Source: Eutreptiella sp. 'Long Island Sound 2002' (taxonomy: Eukaryota; Euglenozoa; Euglenophyceae; Eutreptiales; Eutreptiaceae). From it: a stretch of DNA of 64,000 nt. A model generated the notes under the pieces. That model worked only from the letters and a program-made list of their open reading frames with translations, did no database searches and was not told the DNA's origin. A program made the translations under genes and the position numbers. Location: the NCBI GenBank assembly GCA_964036045.1, contig OZ038383.1, forward strand, positions 62,377,725-62,441,724. The letters are read 5' to 3'. Shown here one piece after another: positions 23,666 through 35,618 of the stretch. Position 1 is the stretch's first letter, and the number at the start of each line of letters is the position of its first letter.

Positions 23666-25628
23666 AGCTAGAGGCGACCATGAGGGTTGGCAAGTGGCAT
23701 ATATTGGGACCTAAGTCAAATGTGTCTATAGCATCTTTGGTTGGAAGGATTCTCGCCCTGGCCATGGACATATGGAATCATGAGTGCGGGCCATTTTGCC
23801 CAGATCTCGGTGTTTTTGCCATTGTATGCCATATTGGAACTACCATATCTCCATGGGGCAAGGGACTTAGCCAGGAATGAAAGGTCAATTGATGTAGCAG
23901 ATGACCAGGGGTTGAACACCATTGAGTTTCGTATTTGCTCCTCCGGCTCATCCGGAGTAATTCAAATTTTGGTGCGATCCATGATCCCCCCCTTTGCACC
24001 GCATGCTGCTTTCTGCCCCATCCGTGTGGTCATCCCCTCGGTGAACAGTAAGCAGCCCGTGTGACAGCAAGCCAAATCCCAAGGCATGGGACCAAAGGGG
24101 ATATCAAGGGTCGTGAGTCAAGGCTTGGCGGGACGAGATTGCCAAGGCTTTCTACCCTGGACGGTCGCCCGAGACGGCCGATTTTGCCATTTTGGCAGGT
24201 GTGGACCCAGTTTGGGTCATCACCACGCCTAGGCCCATGCGGATCCTTGAGAGCCAAGTACATGTGAGTCTACGTCGGACTCCCAGTGGATCGCATATGG
24301 AATGGTGGATCCGATCTCCGAGCCGGCGTGGAGATATACCATTGGGGATACCTTCAATTTTGGCTCATTTTGAGCAGCCAAAATGATCCCTTTTTGGGAC
24401 CCCAATTCTGGCACCCGGTGTGGTCAGTTGGCGGTCCCATATCTCTATGCCTATGAGGAGCCTGGACCTAATTTCAAGTCGTGCACTTGGATTTGAGTCC
24501 TAGGTCCTGCCTTCTCCCCTGTGTGCTATTGGTCTTGCCCTGGCCGAGCGAGCCATCCGTGGGAGTGACTCCGATTCTGATGATTTGGGCATCATGACCC
24601 CACGTGGCGAAGCCGTGGCGCCCTGATGCCGAGGCCTGAGAGGGAACAAGGTTGGGTGAAAGGTCCAGCGAGTTCCTACTTAAAGGGCATAGGGTCAGTT
24701 GTCTCCTCCCTACCTCTGGATGGTCCGGACGAGGGGTCAATTTTGGAGTTTTTCGAGCTAATATCAGTTTGGGCTGAAACAGCCCGTTTTCAGCTACCAA
24801 CTCCTAGGGGATAATGGCGGGTCCTCATCTCTGGCCCAAAGGGGAGTTCGGACCTGCTGTTAAGGGAGCATGGGAAGCCACTGTTGGTTGGCCCTGGAGT
24901 TCCTTGGTTTCCAGGAACTCCCCTGTAGCTGGGCGGGACACCCTCCCCTATGGGCAGGGTTTCAGGGTCCGGACTGAGCAGGGCATGGGTTGTGTTTGAG
25001 CCCCCGCCCTCGCCAGCCACTGAGAGGGTCGGACCTGGGATTGGGATATGAGTTGGGACTGAGTGTCTATTGTCCTGTGATGCCCTTAACCCAGTCCAGT
25101 CTTCACCCTATGTGTACATATCTTGATGTGTTTCTGTACATACCTTTGTTCCATTGTTTCAGAGTGGCAAGGATCCTGAAACGCTTTGTCACATGACATG
25201 AGCATGAGGATGCCCCTGTGAGCGCAGTGCTTTGCCTGCCTGCTTGCTTGTGCGTGTCCGCCGCAGCGTCCCGTGGCCAGGCCCCCGACGGGAACGCGTC
25301 AAAAGCGTTTCACCGCCGCGGGGTTACCCATCCCTCGCGTGCCACTCGGGGCCACCTGAACCCCGAGCACCACGGGCTTCGCAGCGCCGCCCAGAGCATC
25401 GCCCCGAGCGTAAGCAACAGCGCCGAGTCCGTGAAGGAGGTGTAGTGACCGGAGCTCTGACGTCAGCGAGTCCCTGCGGCCGACCAGTACCGGCCGCACT
25501 CCCAGCTGCATCACCCACCTCCACAACCACCATCGGGCGTCTGGGTCCCAGCCCTGTAGATAGAGTGGACCGCAACAACCGCTTCAACAGCCACCCCAGA
25601 ACTAGTCCATCGAGGGGAACGAGCGCCG

Positions 25629-27816
25629 ATGGTGAACTGGCAGGAGGCGGGCAAGACGTGGCCACCGTCCCACCCCCATGCTGTGTACCTACTGCGTGGG
25701 TTGGTGTGGGGGCAGCATTACCGCCACAGCAACCCCCAGTGCGAAGGCGGCATGCCCGGGAGCTTCGAGCTCCGCGAGGATGTGGGCGCCGACCGCCTGC
25801 AGGCAGTGGAAGACTGGCTGCGGGTAGAAGGCTACGCCTACCGCTTCCGCCAGAAGCGCTGGAGGGTCTGGACCCGCCCGGACAGGCCCGGCGAAGGGCT
25901 GCGCCCCGACGGGATTGAGGATGACGAGGACCCCAACGAGTACCCGTCGGGCGCTACGATCAACGTCTCTATATGGGACATGATTGAAAAGAAGTTCCGA
26001 GAACCGGGGGACGAGCTTACGCTGCAGGGCAGCAACAGCAGCGCGTCCCATGGGAAGGAGAAGCGATCCGCCCAGGACAAGAAGCGGGACAAGAAATGGC
26101 GGGAGTACCAGGAATCCCCGGCCACTGAAGCCGCCCAAGCCGCGGAGAACGAGACCAAGGGCGGAACCCCAGCCCCCAGCCCCCAACGGGCCAATGGCGG
26201 CCACCACCCCGGGCACACCACCCTTGGCGACTTCCTTGTGGTCGCCAAGAGGGCCAAGGCCAAGCCCCGTCAGTTGCACCTGAGGAAGTCAGGCCCCAGC
26301 AGCGACGTGGAGTCGTCCCACCGTGGGAGGAGGCCGGCCGACGAGGCCAGCTCCAGCAGCAGCGTCGCCCCCGACCAGAGGGACGTGGCCCGCGCCTGCG
26401 AGCGTGCCTGCGGGGTGCCCTGAAACTTTTTGGTTGCCCGGCAATGGGCCACGCAGCAGAGCGCTGCCGTGGAGGGCGCCGTCGGCATCGCCCAGCAGGA
26501 GGCTGCAGAGTGGGGCAGAGGCATGGCCTTCCATGCCTCGACCGTGGCGGCCATTGCGGCCGGAGTCACGGCTGCAGCTGCACAGGAAGCAGCAGCTCCC
26601 CGGGTCAGGAGTGAGGTGGCGGCAGCCGCGCAGGAAGCGGCGGCCGCCCAGGAAGCCCGCCTGGCCCAGGAGGCCATTGCCCGTAAGGAGGCCGAGGTGA
26701 AAGCGTTGAAACAGGCGCTTGCCCAAGAGAGGGCAAGGAAGGAGGCGGAGGAAAGGGCCCGCGCCGAAGCAACAGCAAAGGCCCAAACGGACGCCGCCGG
26801 GAAGGACGCCATCGAGGCCGCGCGACGGAAGGTCGCTGAGGAGAGGGCCAAGACGGAGGCGGAGCTGGCAGCTTTAGAAGCTGAGAAGGCTCGGCTGCAG
26901 CGGGCTCGGGAGGCCGAGGCCGCCCGTGCCCGGGAAGAGGCCGAAAGCCGAGCTGCCGCAGCCACGGCCGCCGCAATGGAGGAGGCGGAGGCCAAGCTTC
27001 AGCGCGAGACACCCCCGGGAGGATCCAGAGTTGAGACCCTTTGAAAGCTCTTCGAAGGGGACGCCTCCTCCAAGATGAAGCTGGACCTGGAGGAAGACGA
27101 CACGGGCAGCAGTGGGGACAGTGGCCCCACCGCCCACCGACGAAGGAGGGTCAAGGGGAAGACCCCCGAGAGGGCACGGAGGCCAGCGGGCGGACATCCC
27201 CACGACTCCGACCCCTTCTTCACCGCCAGCGATGGGGAGGGAAGAGACCGCCGACATCGCTGGGGAATGGCTGGCGGAGGAGGCGGAGACGTCCCCATGG
27301 AGCCGGAGGGTGAGGGTGAGGATCTCCCTCCTCCCTACCGGAGCTCGGAGTCTACCGCGTGCGAGACCGAGACGGCCAGGTGGGGCGACATGGCCGAGGA
27401 TGATGACATGGACTTCGGCTACACGGAGAAGCCCCCATCCTCGGACCCACCGAGGGGACCCAGCGGAGACCCACCAGACCCCCTGGCGGAGGCCCGTCAC
27501 GACCCCCTGGAGAACGTCCACCAGGTGGACCCCGAGGAGGCGGACCCCCTGGCGGGGGAGGACCCCCTGGACGGGGCGGACCCGGCGGAGGCCCTCCTGG
27601 AGGACCCCCTGGGGACCCCGACGGCCCACCGGAAGAGGGTGACCCGGAGGCCACCTGGCGGTGGATCGTCCACCTCCGCAGGAGGGTCCAGGCCCTCGAG
27701 CGGGAGGTAGACACGGGCAAAAGCGAGATGATCCGCATCGCCAGGGTCGCCGCGGGCGCACAGAAGGAGCTTGACATCGCCAAGACAGAGATGGTTAAGA
27801 TTGCCAAGGTCGCCAC
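25629..27816 (+). pseudogene. Gag of an outer Ty3-like element, N-terminal half (decayed, interrupted by the nested cluster)
   Basis: Starts at ATG 25629 and runs in one frame with two in-frame TGA stops (26421-26423 and 27042-27044). An N-terminal globular part with many Trp/Arg residues (about 130 residues) is followed by a charged region. A long Ala/Glu/Arg-rich coiled coil then spans 26430-27040, and an acidic, Pro/Gly-rich stretch follows. Between about 27490 and 27650 the reading shifts frame. A second coiled coil follows (ALEREVDTGKSEMIRIARV, then KELDIAKTEMVKIAKVA) and is cut at 27816 where an LTR begins. Its heptads resume after the cluster at 54200 (RELNIARGETKLLN), so both parts belong to one gag. 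Virion-shell function is inferred from position and from the C-terminal half. Confidence 0.6.
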
Positions 27817-30171
27817 TGAAGCCGGTTCGGACCCCCGTGGCCATCTTGGGGTCACTTGGGGTGTGTATCTATGTGCCGGCAAGCCGCCATTGGCTGATAT
27901 CATACTCTCTCATCCACCTGACCTAACCCGATGTGATAGTGTGATAGGTTTGGCCATTCCGGCTATGAGCGGCCATATTCAGTACCAAGGCGCCGCCAGC
28001 TGAGATTTTGAATATCAGAATATCAGGAATCAACAGGGTTTTATTATCATAATGTTTCCGTAATTTTTCAGCCTTTCGTTCTGATGGTCAATGTATCGGC
28101 GACTGTCAGTTGGCTCGCGATTTTGCGTTAACCGATTGGTTAACTGTTATTTCCAGATATTTTGGCGGAAACCCCGATGAAGGGTCAGATTTCATCAGTA
28201 AAGGGTTCGTTGCTTCCGCAATTTTCTAAATATGCACTCGAAATTTTAATCTGAATTTTTCGCGATGTCGAAATCGGATTTTCGACTTCGTCATCGCCGC
28301 ACTTGATTTGGTCTTCTTCGAGTGGTCATACTCTTTTCCCTATGCCCGAATCAGGTTTCCCTTATACTTGCCACCCATTTGACTTGGAGATATAAGGGAA
28401 ACAAAAGTGAATCCTGGGACCACTTTGAAGGGCCATATCTACGCGCGAGTGTGAGGAAAGAGAATAAGGAAGGTTGGGTTGCAAGCGCCTCAGTCTCGAC
28501 TTTTTTTAGCAGGGTCCAACACCTTAAGTCGGCAAACACACTTGTTGTATCATAGGATCATGGTCAACATGGTAGAAACTTGCTAATAACTTGTTGACCA
28601 TGTGTCCGGACTTGATATTATGACTTTTGAGTGTAGTGCATGAGTCTTGCGGTTGCATAGCATTTTTCATTAGGTTCCCACGTCCATTTAACCCAAAGTT
28701 ATGACCATGGAGGGGCATGGCATACCATGGTGGGAGCCTATTTTAAGGGCTATGTGTGATATTGGTGGTATTGTCTTGATATGCTCACGCCCATGTTATA
28801 TATCTTCGTGTGGCCGAAGAGATGGGGAGCCACACGTGACAAGGGCTTCGCCCATGTCCCAATTGTGGAATTCAAAGCGCTAGACTAAGTCTACCGCGTA
28901 TGTATTGCTCATTATATCTTTGGCAAAGAGTTCCATGAGTGCACTCCCATTATCATGGGGCATGTAGATACGAGTGGCGAAGGTATCTCCATGCGCCCGA
29001 TTGGGGATCCAAGTGGGGGAATTGTTCGCAAATGGTTTCAATCATTTGTGTATTGAACCATGAGCGGATATCATGGGTGAGCATAGAGATATACTATCAT
29101 GACAACTTTGTATTGGGACATATTCTCATGTTTTTGACCTCATTTTATGCTCATTTTGGTGTTCTATGTGCTCAACTGGTCGGCTAACAGTAAAGTGCCT
29201 AAAGATCCGTGAACTATGGTATGTTGATTAGATGCTGGCATATGCTTCGGTGTTGTACCTCACCATATGCCGGATCACATGGTCACTTTGGCGTGGCACA
29301 CGAGGCCTCACAAAATTAGGTCTCAAATTCATGAGTTGACTTGTGAAGCATGTCATGTACATAACCGGAGGAGTTTCGGAGCCAATGATGGGATTTTCTT
29401 GGGCATGGACCTTTGGTCTATATCACCCTTGTATATTACTTTCCGGTTTGACACATGCATGGAGCATTTGGATATTTGCCGTATGCATTGTTGAGTATAT
29501 AATTGAATTTTGGGCATAATGGTGTGATTTGCCTGATTTTGCCATGTTGTGAGGTCATCTTCATGGGGCATATCTCTAAGCCCATTCGACCCGGAGTCCA
29601 ATCAAGGTTATGTCAGGGTAGGGCATGGTCCTGAGTGCCACTCGAGGCCATGACACACCACCTCCCCTTTTGGGCTAGGATTTAGAGGCTTGGGGGTGAA
29701 CACATTTTTGGGGTTATGTAGTGATTTGTGACACATGGCATTTAGCCATCTTATTTGATTGGGTTCAGGGCATCATGTTGGTGAGTCAAGGGAAGGTCTT
29801 GAGTCCAGGGAATGAGGGGTCTATGGCTGTGAATGTGTACGTTTCCATCTTTCCCCAACTTTGCTTTATTTGTGTTCATATGCCAATTTCAGGGCTTTCC
29901 TCTTTGGTGCAATTCTTGTACATGCCCGCCACCGTGAGACAATCGGTGTGCTGAACGGAAGCCCGCAGTGTGGATTGGATTGTGGATTGGGTTATTGCTG
30001 TATTTGTGGGATCTGGTTGCTGTTCAGGGTTGAAGGAGGATAGTGTTTTCTATATTTTTGGATTTTGGACCCTGGAATTTGAGGAATGCAATCACTGATC
30101 CGGAGTAAATCAGCAGGGGTAACAGGCGGAAGGGGCACAGCGGGGGCCGGTCCTGGTAGGGACCTTCTTTA
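27817..30171 (+). mobile_element. LTR L1 (5' LTR of element B), 2,355 bp
   Basis: The start is set by alignment with three other copies: all begin TGAAGCCGGTTCGGACC after unrelated flanks. The end lies at CTTCTTTA just before the primer-binding site. It shares subfamily variants with L4 (for example GGAAACCCCGATGAA) and differs from L2 and L3, especially over about 28505-28640. By eye L1 and L4 differ at roughly 2% of positions. It contains an 11-bp inverted repeat (28355-28365 with 28392-28402) and a TATA-like TATATTTTT at 30051. The left junction lies inside the outer gag. Confidence 0.9.
30051..30059 (+). promoter_or_regulatory. TATA-like box conserved in all four LTRs
   Basis: TATATTTTT about 115 bp before the LTR end. 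The same word sits at 32475, 43299 and 54072, although nearby sequence differs between subfamilies. Promoter role is inferred from position and conservation. Confidence 0.4.
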
Positions 30172-30239
30172 TGGTAGCAGAGGCGTACCTGCTGCCCCTA
30201 CCTACCGCCGACCCGGGGACTTGGGCCCCTATGAGCCCT
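30172..30239 (+). mobile_element. Primer-binding site and first 68 bp of element B internal region
   Basis: TGGTAGCAGAGG at 30172-30183 is complementary to the 3' end of an animal/fungal-type initiator tRNA-Met (CCUCUGCUACCA), the classical Ty3-element primer. The following bases match 32607-32662 of element A closely. At 30240 element A's LTR L2 begins. The rest of element B resumes after L3 near 43412. Confidence 0.75.
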
Positions 30240-32594
30240 TGAAGCCGGTTCGGACCCCCGTGGCCATCTTGGGGTCACTTGGGGTGTGTATCTATGTGCC
30301 GGCAAGCCGCCATTGGCTGATATCATACTCTCCCATCCACCTGAACTAACCCGATGTGATAGTGTGATAGGTTTGGCCATTCCGGCTATGAGCGGCCATA
30401 TTCAGAACCGAGGCACCGCCAGCGGAGATTTATATATCGGAATATCAGGAATCAACAGGGTTTTATTATCATAATGTTTCCGTAATTTTTCAGCCTTTCG
30501 TTCTGATAGTCAATGTATCGGCGACTGTCAGTTGGCTCGCGATTTTGCGTTAACCGATTGGTTAACTGTTATTTCCAGATATTTTGACGGATATTCCGTT
30601 GAAGGGTCAGATCTCATCAGCAAAGGGTTCGTTGCTTCCGCAATTCTCTAAATAAGCACTCGAAATTTTAATCAGAATTTTTCGCGATGTCGAAATCGGA
30701 TTTTCGACTTCGACATCGCCGCACTTGATTTGGACTTCTTCGAGTGGTCGTACGCCTTTCCCTATGCCCGAATCAGGTTTCCCTTATACTTGCCACCCAT
30801 TTGACTTGGAGATATAAGGGAAACCTAAGCGAATCGTGGGACCACTTTGAAGGATCATATCTACGCGCGAGTGTGAGGAACGAGAATAAGGAAGGTTGGG
30901 TTGCAAGCGCCTTGGTCTCAACTTAATTTAGGAAGCATCAAACGCCTTTGATGTGTACACATGCCCGATATAGCAAGGGATAATGGTCAAGAGGGTATAA
31001 AGTGACATATAACTCTTGGACCGTGCAACCGAACATTTTATTGTGACTTTCGAGTGTACCGCATGAGTGTTGGGGTTGCATAGCAACTTTCCTTGGGTTC
31101 CTACGTATTTTTAACGTGAAGTTATGTCAATGGAGGGACATGGCATATCATGGTGGGAGCCATATTTTGAGGGTATGTGTTGTATGCATGATATATGTTT
31201 GATATGCTCACGCCCATGTTATATATCTTCGTGTGGCCGAAGAGATGGGGAGCCATACGTGACAAGGGCCTTGCCCATGTCCCAATTGTGGAATTCAAAG
31301 CGCTAGACCAAGTCTACCGCGTATGTATTGCTCATGGTATGTTTGACAAAGAGATCCATGGGTGCACTCCCATTTTCATGGGGCATGTAGATATTAGTGG
31401 CGAAGGTATCTCCATGCGCCCGATTGGGGATCCAAGTGGGGGAATTGTTCGCAAATGGTTCCAATCATTTGTGTATTGAATCATGAGCGGATATCATGGG
31501 TGAGCATAGAGATATAGTATCATGACAACTTTGTATTTGGACATATTTTCATGTTTTTGACCTCATTTTATGCTCATTTTTGTATTTTATGTGCTCAACT
31601 GGTCGGCTAACAGCAAAGTGCCTAGAGATCCGTGAACTATGGTATGTTGCTTATATGTTGGCATATGCTTCGGTGTTGTATCTCACCATATGCCGGATCA
31701 CGTGGTCACTTTGGCTTGGCACACGAGGCCTCACAAAATTAGGTCTCAAACTCATGAGCTGCCTTGTGAAGCATGCAATGTACATAACCGGAGGAGTTTC
31801 AGAGCCAATGATGGGATATTCTTGGGCATGGACCTTTGGTCTATATCACCCTTGTATATTACTTTCCGGTTTGACACATGCATGGAGCATATGAACATTT
31901 GCCATATGCATTTTTGAGTATATAATTGATTTTTGGGCATAATGGTGTGATTTGCCTGATTTTGCCATGTTGTGAGGTCATCCTCATGGGGCAGTTCTCC
32001 AAGCCCATTCGACTCCAAGTCCAACCAAGGTTATGTCAGGGTAGGGCATGGTCCTGAGTGCCACTCTAGGCCATGACACGCCACCTCCCCTGTGGGGCTA
32101 GGATTTAGAGGCTTGGGAGTGAACACATCTTTGGGGTTTGTGTATTGACTTTTGACACCTGGCATTCAGCCATCTCATTTGACCTGGTTCAGGGCAATAT
32201 GTTGGTGAGTCAAGGGAAGGTCTTGAGTCCAGGGAATGAGGGGTTTATGGCTGTGAATGTGTATGTATACCTCTTTCCCCATCTTTGCTTCATTTGTGTT
32301 CATATGCCAATTTCAGGGCTTTCTTCCTTGGTGCAATTCTTGTACATGCCCGCCATCGTGAGACTATCGATGTGCTGAACGAAAGCCCGCAGCCTGATTT
32401 GGATTGTGAATTGGGTTATTGCTGTACTTGTGGGATCTGGTTGCTGTTTCAGGGTTGAAGGAGGATTTTATTTCTATATTTTTGGATTTGGACCCTGAAA
32501 ATTGAGGAATGCAATCGTTCATCCGGAGTAAATCAGCAGGGGTTACAGGCGGAAGGGGCACAGCGGGGGCCGGTCCTGGTAGGGACCTTCTTTA
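30240..32594 (+). mobile_element. LTR L2 (5' LTR of element A), 2,355 bp
   Basis: Starts TGAAGCCGGTT at 30240 and ends CTTCTTTA at 32594, immediately before a perfect primer-binding site. It pairs with L3: both have GACGGATATTCCGTTGAA and the same central segment (about 30925-31040). I counted about twenty differences by eye between L2 and L3, near 1%. Small open frames inside are discussed among the rejected items. Confidence 0.92.
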
Positions 32595-32606
32595 TGGTAG
32601 CAGAGG
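32595..32606 (+). promoter_or_regulatory. Primer-binding site of element A
   Basis: TGGTAGCAGAGG directly follows L2 with no spacer. It is complementary to the 3' terminal 12 nucleotides of initiator tRNA-Met of the common CCUCUGCUACCA type. Confidence 0.8.
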
Positions 32607-32814
32607 CTTACCTGCTGCCCCTACCAACCGCCGACCCGGGGACTTGGGCCCTTATGAGCCCTGCCCAAGTACGCCCCGGGTGCGTATTGTGGACTCGGTG
32701 GAGACCACGCCGGAGATTAGAGCCATAGAAGGACCGAGACGTTCAAGAGCATGGCGAACTCCGGAAGTTGAAGCCCGAAGAGAAGAACGACACTCGGGGA
32801 GAGGAGGACGTGAC

Positions 32815-35618
32815 ATGGAGGACCTGGTCTCCATGTGTGAGCGTCGCTGCCGAAAGGCATGCAACCTCCGCTCCGCCGCGGAGGACTCTGATGAGGCTTG
32901 CCACTCAGGCAGCAGTGGAGGACGGGCCCGGCGCTACCGGAAGCGCGGGTCACCCAAGTCCGCGGCAAGGGACGCCGGGGCTATGGACACGGACCCCAGC
33001 CCGGTCAGGCTGTGGGAATCCGAAGGGCACTCCGAGGGCTATCGGACAGCCTACGAGCCACCTTCGGAGCCTGAGATGTCCGCGCCGATCGCCAGGGCGC
33101 ATACGGCCCCCGAGCCCGCCCTGCAGCACGACGCCGAGGGCTTGGAGAGGCCAGCCAGGGCCCGGACAGCACCTGTGCCCCGGCACACGGGACCAGAGAC
33201 GGACGCCATAGGCGATACCCCCATGGGCGATGAGTCTGAGGTGCCGGGAACCGCGGGTTGCGCTGAATCCGGCGGAAGGCACGCTGCGTGCCACTGTGAG
33301 CACGTGTCCTTCCTCATGGGCAAGTACCCGAAGATGGGGATGGACGCCATCGTGCATCACCTTGACCGCCTGGACAACGCCAAGGACGCTCTGGAGGAGG
33401 ACGTCGCGGGGATCCTGGACGACCAGTCGGCCGCGGAGAACCACATGGAGGAGCTGCGAGCGGATCAGGCGCGGTACCGGGAGAATCTGGAGCTGGCCCT
33501 GCAGAAGCAGCAGCAAGTGGTGGACAGCCTCCTCCACTTAGTGGAGGACATGTCGGGACGCCTGAGAAGGCTAGAGGAGCGACAGCCCCTCGCCTCGGGT
33601 CCGGAGCTCCCGGCAAAGCCGGCCGCGGTGGAACTGGTGGAGCGGGTTAAGACCCTCAGGAGCGCCATGGAGAAACCCCTGGAAGGCCCTGCAGAGGCAC
33701 CATACGCGCCTCCGCGTGTTGACCCGGGTGCGCTGCCGTATGTTCCCCTGTTCAGCGAGTCCACAATGCTCGGGGAACACACGGCACCGGCTGGGTCCAT
33801 GCGGGAAGGGCACGTAACCACGGACCCGAGGAGTCTGACGGTGCAGATGTCCCATGCCGCCCAGGATGTACCGCTCACGACGAATATGGCAGTCTATGCG
33901 GAAGAGAAGATCGAGATCCAGAACCAGACCATGCAGGGGCGAACCATGGGAAGCGCCGACGGACATGGTCGAGGCCATCCAAGCGGAAACCTGTGGGCGA
34001 AGGACCCCAATACGGGGATATGGACGGCCGATGGAGCAAATCCTTCCCGCATTCCAAACCCCATGGGTTCAGGCGCGACTGGACCGCACTCCATGGAGGA
34101 GAGGGATGTACGGGGAGTGTACTCACACCCCCCGGCCACAGGTGGTATCCGTCTCGGTGGAGTGGTGGCTGGAGACGTCGGAGACGCCATCAGGATCGAC
34201 GACCTCAGGGGAATCAAAATCCCCTATTACGACGGGAACCCCTCCAACCTGGATGACTTCATCCTGGACTGGGAGGACTTCGCCGAGGAGGTCGTCGGCG
34301 AGATGCGGGGAGCGCCGCGGGATAAGTGGGTATGCCGGACATTCCCACACCGCCTGGCGCAGGACCTGAAGGAGGAGCTGCGGGATCAGATCCGAGAAGG
34401 ATTGATCCGTACGGAGCAGGCCTGCCTTCAGTGGCTGGAGGATGAGGAGCGGGTGGACGCTCCGAATCAGAAGCTGGAGGACCTGTGGTCCATTCCGCTG
34501 CCGCTGGACCGCGGTGAGTTGCGGGTCCGGGAGTGGAACCGTATCTGCGGAAGTACCGCAGATGCCTCAAGCTGGTGGAGGATTGGAACGAGGCCAGCGA
34601 GATCCGCCACCTCCTGAAGGACGTCCTCCCCGGCAGCTGGAAGAGGAGAGTGGAGGACGAGGAGAAGAAGCGCGCCAAGAGACGGGTGGCGGTGAGGATC
34701 ATGGCGGCGGAGGATACCCATGCGGGTATCATGGAGTTCTTCAGGAGGAACCTGGGCGAACCCGACCGGATGTTGGGCCTGAAGAACGCCGTGTACGTGG
34801 AGGTATTCGGGGACTCCATGGGGCAAAGGTTGCTGCGCCTCAACAACGTGGAGTGGAGGCGCGGGGAGCCGCTGAAGATGCAAGTCATCTTCGCTCGCAT
34901 GAGCCTGGACGAGATTGTGAAGTACATCACGGTGGAGTTGAAGCTCAATGCGAAGAACGAGGCCCACGTGCAGGATCGGCATGGTCATGGATAACGAGGA
35001 CACCGAGAAGACCGCCATCATCGGGAGATCCAGGAGGACACGGCCAACTCCGCGGAGGATGGTAGTGGAAGTGGCCAAGACCACTGGTCCCGGGAGGATC
35101 ACGAGGAGGCCCATTTCTTTGCGTTTGTGGCGCAGAACGTGAAGAGCAATGGGCAGGATCGGTCCAGATGGAGCCAGGTGGGACCCAAGAAGGGCAAAGA
35201 GCCAAGGAGGATCGGGAACCCACCGCTCTCGTTCCGGGAGTACAGGTCTCAGCACGACGGGTGCTGGGTCTGCTATGGCAAGGGAAACAACCATGCACAT
35301 GACCACCGTCAGTGCAAGGTGTATGAGGCGGACAAGAAGGCCTACTTCGCCGCCCACCCCGAGAAGAAGCCCAAGGAGCAGCGGATTTCCGACTGGAAGG
35401 CGAAGGGCGGAGACGGGGGAAAAGGCCAAGGCAAAGGCCAATGAAAAGGCGGAGGAAGAGGCTATGGTGGTGGACCTGGTCAAGACCGACGAGTGAGGTC
35501 GATCGAGGAAGTTGCTGAGGACATGTTGAGGACGTTGGAGGAACTCAAAGCCCAGCAACGATGAGGACAAAGTCCTGGCGGATCGCAGCCGGAAGGGGCT
35601 GCGGGAAGCCAAGTCTAG
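32815..35618 (+). pseudogene. Gag of element A (frameshifted)
   Basis: Start taken at ATG 32815, which is downstream of the primer-binding site and conserved in element B (43564); 32983 is an alternative. Domains: an Arg/acidic N-terminal region; a coiled coil around 33350-33570 with LDRLDNAKDALEEDVAG; a capsid-like part beginning near 34200 with IKIPYYDGNPSNLDDF; then ERVDAP. A noncanonical zinc knuckle lies at 35262-35315 and a Gly/Lys-rich tail follows. Compared with element B there is a one-base deletion at about 34541 (frameshift), a TAA at 34992-34994, and TGAs at 35442-35444 and 35562-35564. It ends at amber 35616-35618, which element B also has. Not translatable as one protein now. 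Confidence 0.85.

Larger units (their letters stand above)
22131..25628. other. AT-rich noncoding interval, possible old LTR or 5' region of the interrupted gag element
   Basis: No gene recognised. The interval ends directly at the gag start at 25629 and, like the intact LTRs later in the window, contains many CCATTTTG, CCCTATGCC and CATGG-type words and stem-forming palindromes. These include a perfect 12-bp stem at 22541-22572, an 11-bp pair at 22730-22772 and a 10-bp pair at 23643-23665. That makes a long LTR of the same general class plausible, but I could not find its exact ends, a TATA box or a primer-binding site. Confidence 0.3.

Noticed and set aside
25232-25918. Open frame of 228 codons upstream of and overlapping gag
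   Set aside because: It is out of frame with the gag that has coiled-coil and conserved downstream parts, and its Pro/Arg/Ser-rich content follows from GC-rich sequence read in the wrong frame.
26430-27044. Ala/Glu-rich coiled-coil frame as a separate gene
   Set aside because: It is in the same frame as 25629-26420, separated by a single TGA, and fits as the coiled coil of one decayed gag.
28701-29494. Small open frames of 60-94 codons repeated at the same place in all four LTRs
   Set aside because: Changes between subfamilies are mostly amino-acid altering, and in L1 and L4 the longer frame is closed by a stop, so there is no sign of protein-level constraint.
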